Positions 1-12,200 of a stretch of DNA of 64,000 nucleotides are shown one piece after another. Where the stretch lies: contig OX392529.1 of the NCBI GenBank assembly GCA_947623455.1, forward strand, positions 7,068,001-7,132,000, given 5' to 3'. This DNA comes from Mimachlamys varia (lineage: Eukaryota; Mollusca; Bivalvia; Pectinida; Pectinidae). Positions within the stretch are counted from its first letter, which is position 1, and each line of letters opens with the position of its first letter. Below the pieces are notes generated by a model. That model saw nothing but the letters and a program-made list of their open reading frames with translations, searched no databases and had not been told where the DNA came from. A program made the position numbers and the translations under genes.

Positions 1-76
1 AGATGTGTTGCGGCTGATGGAACCATCCTGACAAAGCAAGATTTCTCAGAGGCTGAAGGTGTAGACACCGATTGCT
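1..76 (+). CDS. Thyroglobulin type-1 protein, penultimate exon (partial)
   Basis: Frame 1 is open from the window edge and reads a cysteine-containing stretch (RCVAADG, then DTDC) that ends at a consensus donor, GTAAGC, at 77. The exon ends after the first base of a codon (phase 1), which fits the next exon. Its 5' side is cut by the window edge, so the start of the gene is not visible. The content resembles the linker or tail of a preceding cysteine-rich repeat. The call rests on being in phase with the recognisable thyroglobulin type-1 exon downstream. Confidence 0.6.
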
Positions 77-335
77 GTAAGCTCGTATATATGTTTTAAA
101 CTGCTTAACATTCAGTTAACATTGATTCATATTTATATATTTAAATTTCTGTTTCATGTTAAAAGTCATATCAATGTTTTGAAGCGACGTATACAAGTGA
201 TCTTCAAAAACTCAATTGATCAGGCTGTTTATAAGTATGATACTAAATATGTAACTAATCCATATGGATAACTAATTATTGCCGATATGCAATTTGATCT
301 AAAATTTCGAATTGTATTTGATGTTTGGTTTGTAG

Positions 336-523
336 CCTGTGCACGTGCACAGTTTGAGTACTCTGGAGGAAACATGCTTGGGAAGATGTTCCGTTGTACT
401 GCCATTGGTAGTTATGATCCCATCCAATGTACCGGAAGTGTTTGTTTCTGCGCTGATGTCAAAGGTCAACAACTTGGAGAGGAAACCGTCAACATTGGAC
501 TCATTGAAACACTCAAATGTTGA
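336..523 (+). CDS. Thyroglobulin type-1 domain, terminal exon
   Basis: The exon starts after the acceptor TTTGTAG at 329-335 in phase 1, matching the previous exon. It encodes about 62 residues and stops with TGA at 521-523. The spacing of cysteines, with SYDPIQC, then CFCAD and a closing LKC, is the thyroglobulin type-1 pattern (Y-x-P-x-Q-C, then C-x-C, then a final C). In the family the core is CWCV; here it is CFCA. Such domains occur in secreted proteinase inhibitors and matrix proteins and are disulfide-bonded. Because only the last domain is in the window, the parent protein cannot be named. It is transcribed towards the large minus-strand gene. Confidence 0.75.
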
Positions 524-533
524 CTGTAGTTAC

Positions 534-539
534 AATAAA
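534..539 (+). terminator. Polyadenylation signal AATAAA
   Basis: A canonical AATAAA lies 11 bases after the TGA stop of the thyroglobulin type-1 exon. This implies a very short 3' UTR. Confidence 0.6.
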
Positions 540-619
540 ACCGTCTTGATAATTTACTTTTATTGTGTTTTCTTTCATCATTATACAATATATATATTAT
601 ATTATACATGTACATCTAT

Positions 620-1030
620 CATTGTCAGACTAAATGGCATATCGCTTGGTATCACTTGTATTACCTCACTGTTATATAAATTAATATAATGATATACAAA
701 CCGATATCATATATATTACCTCATTGTTATATAACTTCATGGTATACCACCTGCTTCCACCTGCATTGCCTCATTGTTATTCGACTCAATTGTATACCGC
801 CTGATACCACCTGTATTGCCTCATTGTTATTCAACTCAATTGTATACCGCCTGATACCACCTGTATTGCCTCATTGTTATTCAACTCAATTGTATACCGC
901 CTGATACCACCTGTATTGCCTCATTGTTATTCAACTCAATTGTATACCGCCTCATACCACCTGTATTGCCTCATTGTTATATAACGTAATATAATATCGC
1001 CAGTTATCACTTGTATTGCCTCACTAGTAC
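620..1030. repeat. 50-bp minisatellite, about 8 units
   Basis: Tandem units of 50 bp contain TGTATACCGCCTGATACCAC followed by a CTGTATTGCCTCATTGTTAT block. The four units between about 780 and 985 are near identical; units on either side are diverged. It is non-coding. It lies between the convergent 3' ends of the two genes and runs directly into the next array. Confidence 0.9.
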
Positions 1031-1065
1031 TGCTATATAACTACATGTACATGTACAGCTTCCTC

Positions 1066-2505
1066 CACGGTAAACAGAGTCGGTTACCGCCAGTTCACGG
1101 TAAACAGAGTCGGTTACCGCCAGTTCACGGTAAACAGTGTCAGTTACCGCCAGTCCACGGTAAACAGAGTCGGTTAACGCCAGTTCACGGTAAACAGTGT
1201 CAGTTACCGCCAGTCCACTGTAAACAGAGTCGGTTAACGCCAGTCCACGGTTAACAGAGTCGGTTACCGCCAGTCCACGGTATACAGAGTCGGTTACCGC
1301 CAGTCCACGGTAAACAGAGCCGGTTACCGCCATTCCACAGTAAACATAGTCGGTTATCGCCAGTCCACGGTAAACAGAGTCGGTTACCGCCAGTTTACGG
1401 TAAACTCAGTCGGTTACCGCCAGTCCACTGTAAACAGAGTCGGTTACCACCAGTCCACGGTAAACAGAGTCGGTTACCGCCAGTCCACTGTAAACAGAGT
1501 CGGTTACCGCCAGTTTACGGTAAACAGAGTCGGTTACCGCCAGTCCACAGTAAACATTGTCGGTTAACGCCAGTCCACTGTAAACATAGTCGGTTACCGC
1601 CAGTTTACGGTAAACAGAGTCGGTTACCGCCAGTCCACGGTAAACAGAGCCGGTTACCGCCAGTCCACAGTAAACATAGTCGGTTACCGCCAGTACACCG
1701 TAAACATAGTCAGTTACCGCCAGTTTCCGGTAAACAGAGTCGGTTACCGCCAGTCCACGGTAAACAGATTCGGTTACCGCCAGTCCACGTTAAAATCAGT
1801 CGGTTACCGCCAATCCACTGTAAACATAGTCAGTTACCGCCAGTCCACGGTAAACATAGTCGGTTACCGCCAGTTCACTGTAAACATAGTCGGTTACCGC
1901 CAGTCCACTGTAAACATAGTCAGTTACCGCCAGTCCACGGTACACATAGTCAGTTACCGCAAGTCCACGGTAAACATAGTCGGTTACCGCCAGTCCACGG
2001 TAAACAGGGTCAGTTATCGCCAGTCCACGGTTAACAGAGTCGATTACCGCCAGTTCACGGTAAACATAGTCGGTTATCGCCAGTCCACGGTAAAGAGAGT
2101 CAGTTACCGCCAGTCCACGGTAAACAGAGTCGGTTACCGCCAGTTCACGGTAAACAGAGTCGGTTACCACCAGTCCTATGTAAACATAGTCAGGTTACCG
2201 CCAGTCCACGGTAAACAGAGTCGGTTACCGCCAGTCCACTGTAAACATAGTCAGTTGCCGCCAGTCAACGGTAAATGAAGTCGGTTACCGCCAGTCCACT
2301 GTAAAGAGAGTCGGTTACCGCCAGTCCACTGTAAACAGAGTCGGTTACCGCCAGTCCACGGTAAACAGAGTCAGTTACCGCCAGTTCACGGTAAACAGAG
2401 TCGGTTACCGCCAGTCCACGGTAAACAGAGTCAGTTACCGCCAGTCCACGGTTAACAGAGTCGATTACCGCCAGTCCACGGTAAACAGAGTCGGTTACCG
2501 CTAAG
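1066..2505. repeat. 30-bp minisatellite, about 48 units
   Basis: Units read approximately CGGTAAACAGAGTCGGTTAC then CGCCAGTCCA. The period is 30 bp, so open frames of up to about 120 codons run through it on both strands, but these are by-products of the period. Each unit carries GTAAACA and a short palindrome CGGTTACCG. Divergence between units is moderate, mainly at the CGG/CTG and AGAGT/ATAGT positions. It lies between the two convergent genes. Confidence 0.95.
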
Positions 2506-2990
2506 CGTTTGTTACCTTTTTTTACCATCTTCCTGTAATTTTGATTCAAAGTAGAACAACCTGTAATAAAATACTTAGAATATCACAAAAATCACATAAA
2601 AAAACGAGAGCAAAACCCCGAGTCTAGAAGTTATACAGAATAGAATTCAATGACGTCATCAATAAACAATCTTTGCAACACCATGTCATCATACATGTAG
2701 TTGAGAATGTTGTATATATATTCACTTAACATCGAATCAATCCTACACCGTCACTGGCCACACGTCATTGGTTTATTAAAGAAAAATAATCCGAAACCGA
2801 TGGCTAGGAAGTCTAAATAACAAGTGATAATGCTAACCCGCTTGTTGTAGATCAGATAAATAATATATATTCCTGTTGTAATGATAGACACAAATCAATC
2901 CTACACCAATATCAGTGTCAAGTATCGCATAGTATCCAACGCCACGTTGCTGGCTAAGTATTGGACAAGAATCCTGTCGTTACCTGTCCG
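2506..2990. other. 3' UTR and flank of the polycystin-like gene
   Basis: AT-rich unique sequence after the TAA stop of the minus-strand gene (stop at 2991-2993). It contains one good polyadenylation signal and no open frame of note. The 3' UTR is probably about 220-250 nt. Confidence 0.5.
2772..2777 (-). terminator. Polyadenylation signal (AATAAA on minus strand)
   Basis: TTTATT on the + strand, about 215 bases downstream of the minus-strand stop codon. It is a suitable 3' end for the DEATH-domain terminal exon. Confidence 0.5.
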
Positions 2991-3211
2991 TTAGTTCCAG
3001 ACACTCTGTATGTCACGCAAAGAGCGGGACGGGTGCTCCTTAAGCCATCTCCCCAATACCATACAGACCTTTTCCTGCTGCGACCTCGGCTTTTTGGCGT
3101 CCAAGTTTCGAAGATAGTGTGGAGTCATACCAAGTGATATTCCAATGTGTCGCCAATGCTTTGTGAATATGCGGTCTCTGTATATCCGAAGTAATAGGTT
3201 TTTCTCTCCCT
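2991..3211 (-). CDS. Polycystin-like gene, exon 31 (terminal): DEATH domain
   Basis: The exon enters in phase 1 after TTTACACAG and encodes 72 complete residues and TAA. It contains FTKHWRHIGISLGMTPHYL, then a Ser-Gln-Gln-Glu-Lys helix, VLGRWLKEHP and a final SVWN. This follows the DEATH-fold pattern: W-x-x-(L/I)-G-x-x-LG in helix 2, s-x-x-e-x-x-x-x-(M/V)L-x-x-WL in helix 5, and a closing helix. DEATH domains are cytoplasmic homotypic interaction modules of apoptotic and innate immune adaptors, UNC5 receptors and ankyrins, and they are strongly expanded in molluscs. Their presence at the end of a polycystin is unexpected. Confidence 0.75.
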
Positions 3212-6200
3212 CTGTGTAAACAACAATTACAAAACATCTAAAGTAAATGATGCAGAATGTATAAAAGTGATAATAACATTGTAATTACGTTACAATCGGA
3301 GTTAAGTTATGCTCTCGAATTATTCCGTTCAATTTGTGAAACTGTATTGTGTAGTCGCGAATACTACATGTATTAGATTCGGAATAATGACAGGATAGAA
3401 ATCCGACGGGAAAAAGTGTGTTATGTATCGAGAGAAACATACCCAAGTGCTGGTTGTCGGGTTCCGAAAAAGACTGAAAAAGAAACAAACAATGTATCAG
3501 CTAAACTAAAGTATCGTTATACATCCAATTAAGATAAAAAAATCACTTTTCTTTACAATCTATAATAACTGTTCCGGCGTGTTAATGTATTATGTAAAGT
3601 TGACTAGGTTCTGTAACAAATGTATTTCAAAACTACTTAGCAATACTTGATCAACTGAACAGATTTTGTGAATTAATTAAGAATATTTAGTTTTAGGTTA
3701 TGTGGCTATATAACAAAAAGGTTGCGAATTGTCAAATTATAGCAACACAATGTCCTTCATACATTAGTACATCCTTGATACAGTATGTTCTGTGAATAAT
3801 GTGAGTAACACCAGTAATGTATACTTACTATTCTGTAGTTGGACAGCATCACAGCTACTGCTTTCTTCACTCTGCAATAATACGCTTATCGTACTCGTCA
3901 TGACTTTAAATTAAACATCTACTTGTATATATCAAGAAAGTCATGGGGAGATCAATGATATCTTTTCACTTATTATTTTCTTGATGTAAGAAAAAATCTG
4001 AAAATTGTTAAGGTACAATGTGTTAACTATTGCCTTAGCTTATCTCCGCTCACTTCATAGAATTTGAAAGATGACGTAACATACACATATGCTGCACCTT
4101 TTAAATTTAGTAATAGATACAGAACGCCGAAAAAAATAATTAAAGCTGTTTCGTCCTCCTACATGTAGGACTCTTCAGTTATGCCAGGTGCCAAAAGATG
4201 GGAATCCAAAATTTCTAAACTAATACAAAAGCGGAAGGGTCAGGTGCGTAAAACACCTTTTATTTTATGAATTTCGAAGTAAAATTAAACTAGTCCTGTA
4301 TAATTTCAAATCGTGTACAACTAAATGTGTATATTATGCTCAAATGAAATAACTGTGGCTACGGACAACATTGTTTTGTTATATTTACCCTTTTCTGACG
4401 TTGTTCACGTCAAATGTGATTGTCTCCCGGGTAACACGGAGGTTGGTGTTTTCTAATTTCCATTCAAGATCACCGTCTTTCGTAAGAATGTGGAATTCCA
4501 TGAAGTTTTCTGTGGATATCAGATTGGTAGTGTCTTAAGTGCCGAAAAAACCCAAAGCAAACAAAAACAACAAAGCAGACACTTTTTTTTAATCCAAACT
4601 GTCGCTATATGTTTCAATATCTTATGATTATTGTGTTAACTGTGATATTATTCTCACATGATAATAATACTACAGTGTTAATGCAGGTCCTAGGTTTGTT
4701 ACATTCATTTTTATCAGCTAGTGACCACTTCCGAATGGAATTGCAACACATATGTAAACACATTTAGTTTTGCAACGAATCACGATATTGTCAACCTCAG
4801 AGAATATTGATGCAGAACATGATGCCTGTATAATATTATATCACTGTATTCTTACCAACGGACAACTCGTCCCGGTTTCTACTGTCGTCGCAGGTTACAC
4901 TTATCGGACTGCTGATGTCTTTGTTGGACAACATGTGAAATATCGTCATTAATCCTGCTGTTTCGACCTTTAAAAAAGAAACTCTGAAGTATAGTTATAA
5001 AATGTCAGACACTCAGGTAAACACGACCTATTACTCACGGAAAATCGTATTAGACTGACTCGACACTATTATCAGGGAATAACGAAGCATCAGTAAACCG
5101 TTAACCAAAAGCAAAATCGATCTAGCAAGAACAAAACATGAACAAATGGAAAGTTCTACACGGAGACCCTTTAAAAGGTACAACAGAATAAGACCAGGGG
5201 TTTCGGAAGTGTAGGTATTTTTTTCTTCATCGGCGACACCCGCATGTCGCATCGAATTAAAGTATCAGAGTTTCAAAGAGAAACAAAATAGCATGCACAC
5301 TAATGAGTATATTCGACAACGTCTACTTTTTATCGCACAAGGGGTACAACAGACTTCCGAATGAGATAATGATGGCGACCATAAAAATGCCAATGGTGTC
5401 CTTAGCCTGCACCTCTTGTGTTTTTTTAAGTTCGTTCTTCATCAATCTACACATATCAAATCTAATCTCAATATTCAGAACAAGTGCTACATGTAGAGGC
5501 ATGAATGAATTGCAACAAATAAACATCTAAGGTTGGAAAATAAGAATTTGTACAACCAAGGATGGGACAAAATCACGCCGTCACGAAATGTTACGTTAGC
5601 TGTTCATGTTGTCATTGGTTATGTAAGTAAAGATCGAGGTAAGCGACTGATGAGGAAAACGTTTTAGTTTAAAACAGACTCTCCTACATCAGCTTCTTAT
5701 CTCGATCTTTACTTTAACTATGGCCACCACGGGCAACTTACTACTAAGCTTTATGATAAACGTGACGATTTCGATTTTCCGATCGTGAACTTCCTCTTTC
5801 TTGATGGTAACATCCCTGCTTCTCCATCATATGGTGTTTACATGTCGCAGTTGATTCGTTATTCTAGGGCTTGCTCTGAATATCGCAATTTTAGTGATAG
5901 ATGTCAACTGCTGACGAACACATTTACGGCACAGGGATTCGAGATATGCAGGTTGATCAGAACTTTGGGCAAGTTTTATGGTCGACATCTTGATATTATC
6001 GAGAAATATTCTGTATCTTTCTGTGATATGAGTTTGTTTGTTAGTGTGTTTACTTGTTGTGATGGCAATGTTGCCTCGGCTCTCATTATGAGGATTGATG
6101 CTTACATGGATGTGACCAAGATTTACATAGCGGGTGCCGTCGATGAAGCAAAGGACGCTTACTCTTCCGGAACACCTGGTCTTATTCTCTTGTGCTTTTA

Positions 6201-9200
6201 CGAGAGTCTCCATGTACATATTTCCCTTGTTCCTATTTTGCCCCTAGTTTAATCGATTTTGAGTTCGGATTATGGTTTTGTTGACGCTTTGGTATTCTCT
6301 GATTTTTTAAAAACATATCCTATTGCAAATAAATATTTACAAAAGAATTGAACACAAGTTTTTCCAACTTATTAACGTCCCTTTCTTCCAATACATAAAT
6401 ACAAACAATTAATTGATAAGGCAATTTACGCAGTAACTATTAATTGTACATTATTATTATGAAACGGAAAATGGGTGAAGAAGAGAAGGAAAGAGAGGCA
6501 AAGAAAAGAGGGGTTAAACAGGTAGAGAAGTCAGAGAAAAAATAGATAGAACGAAAGAGATATACACATTAGGCTAAACCGATAGCATTTACTTATATAT
6601 TTTTGGACACAATTTGCAATTAGGTAGTTATCGTCAGTACTAAATTGTGGATCACCAAGGAAAAGGTTGTAGTGGCCTTGAATGCGAATTCTAAAATCAT
6701 ATGCGATCGATGTTGTGAACAAACTTTTTATTAATTCATACGTTGGTTTTGGTTACTTGTTTTGATAGGTTTTCGACACATTCATCCTCGTACGAAATAG
6801 ACCCAAATCGGCAAAGAGTGTCACACAGTTTGTTATGCCAAACATTCTACTGGAAATCCTTCCACAGCACACAACAAATGTGTGATTTCATATTTCCAAT
6901 CGTTTTCAATTTACTGATGGTAAAATCCCTGCTCCTCCAACGTATGGTCTTTACATATCGCAATCAATTCGATATTCTAGGGATTGCTTTGGATATCGAT
7001 AATTTCGTGATAGGTTTCGGCTGCTGAGGAACAAACTTACGACACAAGGAAAGCTCATAAGTATGCATTCTTGTTTTGGTTGAACATAATTCCTGGTCTC
7101 TCACGTTTAGGGTTTGGCAATCACTTTGATGTGAAGTTTAAATGACTAGTCTCGTAAGTGAAGCAGAAGAGGCTTACTCTTACGGCACATATGGATTTTT
7201 TTTTTGTTTGTTCAATGGTCTCTTTTTAAATCTGCACTGTTAGTATTTTTAAATAAGTTTTATCGATCTTGAGTTCGGAAAATGATTTTGTTGACGGTTT
7301 GGTATTTTCTATTTTTTTCAGTATATGTATTTGTTACATATCAAATAACATATTCAAATCTGATTGATTTATTGAATGATTCGTTTTTACATTCGCTTCA
7401 GTGCCGCGTGTTTCGGTGATCCAGCAGACACATACATGTACATGCAGACGAGTTTCATAGTTCCATGTTTAAGTGCTATTGATAATTCCTAAAGGGGAAA
7501 GTACGGGATGTTCTGTTCCAAAAAAAGTCAACACTTTGAATGGCCATATATTTACTCCCTGACAATATAATTACAAACTGGCAACTGCATTTGAGGGAAC
7601 ACGAATGCATCATTTGTTTTCACTTGAGCACGAAATAATGATAGCGTCATTATTGCTTTTGTGATATTTTTGTCAATACATCATAATTAGATACTGAGCT
7701 GTTGTTTTCAAAGATGGATGACAAAACGCCGTGTTGTGGTGAAACATTATTTTGCAAACGAAAAGTAGTGGAAACAAGTGTTTAAGGTTAATTATATGAA
7801 GTCAGAAACAGGAAACATTTTACTTAATACGTGCAGCAATGTTGCCAATAACTTTAGAGACAGATTGAAGCTTGCGATTGACAAAAAAGAAGTACATCTT
7901 GAACACATCACAAAATGACGTTACATGTTGCATGATTAGTGAAAATGACGTTTTATAATTGTGCATTTATGTCGCAATTCTGCTTGAAAATTAAATTTTA
8001 AAGTGTTATTGAAAATAGTACACCAATAAAATTGTATGATAATACTCTTTAATCTAATGTCGAAAAGACGGGACTTGCTTTTTGGAACACCTTATATATG
8101 TATCTCCTCTACAGCGTACAGTAAAACGACTTCCTTTCTCAATGTGCAAATATTGTAAATAAGATGTTTTATTCCGTCGTATATCGCCTATTATTTTATC
8201 ATTTCTTAACACTAATATCAAAAGCGTTACTTCTGTAATAGATATACTCACGACTATGTCTACAGAGATTCTCGGTTTTACTACAGCATCCTCGGAAAAA
8301 GTCAAGCATAAATTGTTTGGCGAGGATGGCATTACCGATAACCCCTGGCGTTGAAGGACAAATGTCTCCTTACGATCTTGCAGGACTTGTTGCGGTATGT
8401 GTACCCATCTTTTACAGGACACGGCCAGGAGATAGCAGGGACATCCGGGAATGACGGCCACAGCTCGTACTGGCTTAAAACACAATGTACGCATGTGTAC
8501 ATGTACAACTGCATCATGTTTAGCAGAAGTACAGTATTACAAATTATAATACACATCATACATATACACTCTGTATAAAAGGATTATACATTTACTGTTT
8601 AACCGAAACAAAAAATAATGTTGGGTACATCAGAACCATTACAAAGCCCAATTATGAACAATTGTTTTAGTTATTAAGAGAAATTGACAGTTTAAGCAGT
8701 TATCAATTCAATATGTAGCTTCGGGAAATACTTTTTTTGAACTACTTAAATTATTGTAGCGCTCAGATGTTAACATTTGAGTTATCATGTATAAACTACA
8801 ATGCCAAACATAGTATTAAATTAAGTACAATGCTAACCTTTAACAATATATCATTTCAGAAATGTCTATAGAATACATTATAATGGATATGCTTTTAATT
8901 ATATCTGAACATTAAACATGGTCACGTTGACGATATCGCACATAATAATATGCTGTTGTAATACGATACAGTATATATGTATATTATATACACAACCAGT
9001 ATATGAATCAGGTGTTTACAATATAAAATGTGTTCTTTGCTTATAAAATTATGTTTTTAGTTCACATAGATTTAGATAATGATCAGATTGTATAGACTGT
9101 TTGATTATTGCAAGTATTGATAAATAGTTTGCCGACGTAGTTCTTCAGAAACCGTTGTGTATAATGAAGAAGCACATCATTATATTGTTAAATGACTATT

Positions 9201-12200
9201 GAGTTAAGATTCTTTATCTTCAAAAAAATGACTTAAAGGGTTTTTTGTCAATATTACCTCGTTTGCTCCAGTTTGTATCACACTGGCTGAATATTGCTCC
9301 CAATCAGTGTCAACGGTAGGTTTCACAATGAAATAGGCTGACCAGGATGGTACCTCTAACCTTAGCGAAACTGTACACTAAACGAGAAACAAGAAAAGAC
9401 AGTTATTATTTTCCAGGAGTGTTCCGTGCATAGCTTAACGTTTAACGAGAATAAACCTCATTTGATTGTGGGAAAATCAAAATATGTCTTCATTATGGAA
9501 GGTGATTTCAACGGAAGTATTGGTTTAGATATTGTCATCATCCACAGTTGCGATAAGAAATGCATAACAGAATGAAATAATTGTAATATTATGTCACTGT
9601 GACCATTACATTAGAAAGGTACAAGTAAACGATATGTTTGTAAGAACATATATTCTTCAGGGATTAATCCAGAATGCAAGCATTTAGCTATATATGTACT
9701 TGTATTGACACATGCTACAAACTGAAAATAAAACACCACTGACGACGTGACGTTCTACTATACCTTAGTCCCGTCTCCGCTTGCTCTATGTATGATGTAG
9801 AACTGTGATAATGGTTTAGTACAGATTCCATAAGGTATGAGGCCCATGCTTGTTGCCTCAGTGATTGATACACATTCTACGTCCACTCTTTTGGTTAACT
9901 TTGTCATTGTGGCTTCCATTGTCAAAATTTCCTCTCTTCCAAGTTCATCTTTGCTATATCTACATGTGGACATATATTACGAGGAGGTTATATGAAGGCG
10001 ATATGAACACTTCAATGACATTTTGTTGTCAATCGGAAAAAATTGCACATTTCGACTTTGATTACATAACAGGCAATCGGATTTAATCAGCATTTAACTT
10101 TCTGTTAAAAGAAGAACTGATCAGGAAAGGCCAAAAAAGCCATGAAAAATCGTGTTATTTACAAGGTAAAAAGGATAAATATGCAATACGCACACCTTTT
10201 AATAATCCCAACGCCTATCATAATTGTTTACAGCGTACTTCGTAAATTTAACATCCATAGAAAAGGTGTATTTGTTAAATCAAACATATGCTACATTTGT
10301 TTACATGACACGCATGCACACTGTTCGCGCCAGAGGGTACACTTTTCGTGCTATATTTGACGTTGCTATAGTTGACATGGGCTGTCCCAAAAATAAACTG
10401 TCTGGACATCGGCTACATATTATTTTATTATCAAGCACAGCTTAATTTGTCTGAATGTATGTATTTTTATTCCAGTTGAATTAAAAAACGTTGGATGACT
10501 AAACTGACCCTTTAACGTGTCAGTATGTGTTGAAGAATGACTTGTCTTTTTTTTGGTTTCAAATAACGTCCACTTCTTATTCTATGAAAAAAATATAGAT
10601 AGAAAGATCAGCTAATATATGTAGTTAAAATATCGAAATATGCTTAACAACTGGTATGAAACCGTATTTATTGTATTTCCCAATTTACACCAACCCCGAT
10701 TGTCATCGCACAATGTTAGTTTATCGTGCGCACACATGTGCGTTAGCTATAATCGCATCGTTCTCACATCGTGTACACTCTGTCCATACACTGTTCACAC
10801 ATCGTGTACACTCTGTGCATACACGGTTCACACATCGTGTACACTCTGTGCATACACTGTTCACACATCGTGCGCATACCGCACACCGTGTAATGTTGTG
10901 CCATCCAACAAATGTAAAATGTTTTAACGACTCTTACGTGTATTTCAGCTGACTGTTGACGGTGAGGCTTTTCTTCCAAAGAAACTTTGGACCTTTTCGT
11001 AATATTTTAGCTAAAATATTTTTGAACATGTTTCTTTCCACCACTGTATCGTCCTCATAATACTTGGTCAAAGTAGAGCATAGTGATGAGAATTTTGCCT
11101 CTCCCTGAAATAAACCGACACAATCTAGAACAAATAACACGAACTGTACAGATATCACCAGGAGGAAAACAAAAACCTCATTTGTACGTTCTTTAATATG
11201 ACAACCTATTTTGTTTGAGGATGATGCATATCTTCTCAATTTGTGGACGTGCCACGTACATTGTATAATGTATATTTGCATGTCTTCATTAACGCAGAAG
11301 ACGCTTACACTTCTGGAAAACTTGGTCTTATTTTCTTGTCTTTTCCTGAGGGTCTCCGTTTAAATTTTTCCCTTTGTTCATATTTAGCCACTAACTAAAT
11401 CGATTTTGAGCTCAGATTATAGTTTTTCTGAAGCTTCTTTACTTTTTTTGAAAACCGTATCTTCAGAATAGAGTATTATTTGTTAACTTCAATATCAGAT
11501 GGGTTTAATAATAATAATAATTCGAGGTTCTTATATTCTGTTTCATTCTAGTTGGTAAGTCGCTTCAAAGCGTTTCACAAATTATTATCCTTGATAATAA
11601 CACAAGCCGTTTGACTTCTGAAACAACTGTTTCCCTGTACGTTACATGGCCGATGGCAATATTTGCTAAGGATGCAGATTTGTGTTCGTCGATGGCGGGT
11701 GTCGTCGATACAATGATGACCCGGTTTTCATTTAAGGGCTTAATGTTTAATTGGATGTGACCAAGATAAGCAGAAGACGAAGGAGAAAAATACGCTTACT
11801 CTTCCGGAACATTTGGACTTATTCTCTTGTACTTTTACAATGGTCTCCATGTAAATCTTTCCTTTGTTCATATTTTGCCCCCGGTTTAATCGATTTTGAG
11901 TTCGAATTATAATCTGGTTAACGCTTCGGTACTCTCTAAAATGTTTCCTTATCAGTAGATGATATTGTAATATGACATAGAAATGTAAATTCAAAGATTT
12001 ATTTTTGACAACAATACAAAACTTTCTCATTATCATAATTATGTATATTACTTATGTCAATATGTTCACATGTTAATATCGTTTTAACCTTGTTTTTGAA
12101 TCGTTGTATGTTACATTTAAGAGAGAATTTGTCTTTTTTGTTGTTTACTGATATGTAAACTGCTTTTTTTTTCTACAGATATATTAAATTACACTTTGAA

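Noticed and set aside
8332..8559. Alternative frame over exon 24 with a Cys-rich reading
   Set aside because: Needs phase 2 entry, which exon 23 does not offer, and ends in a stop.
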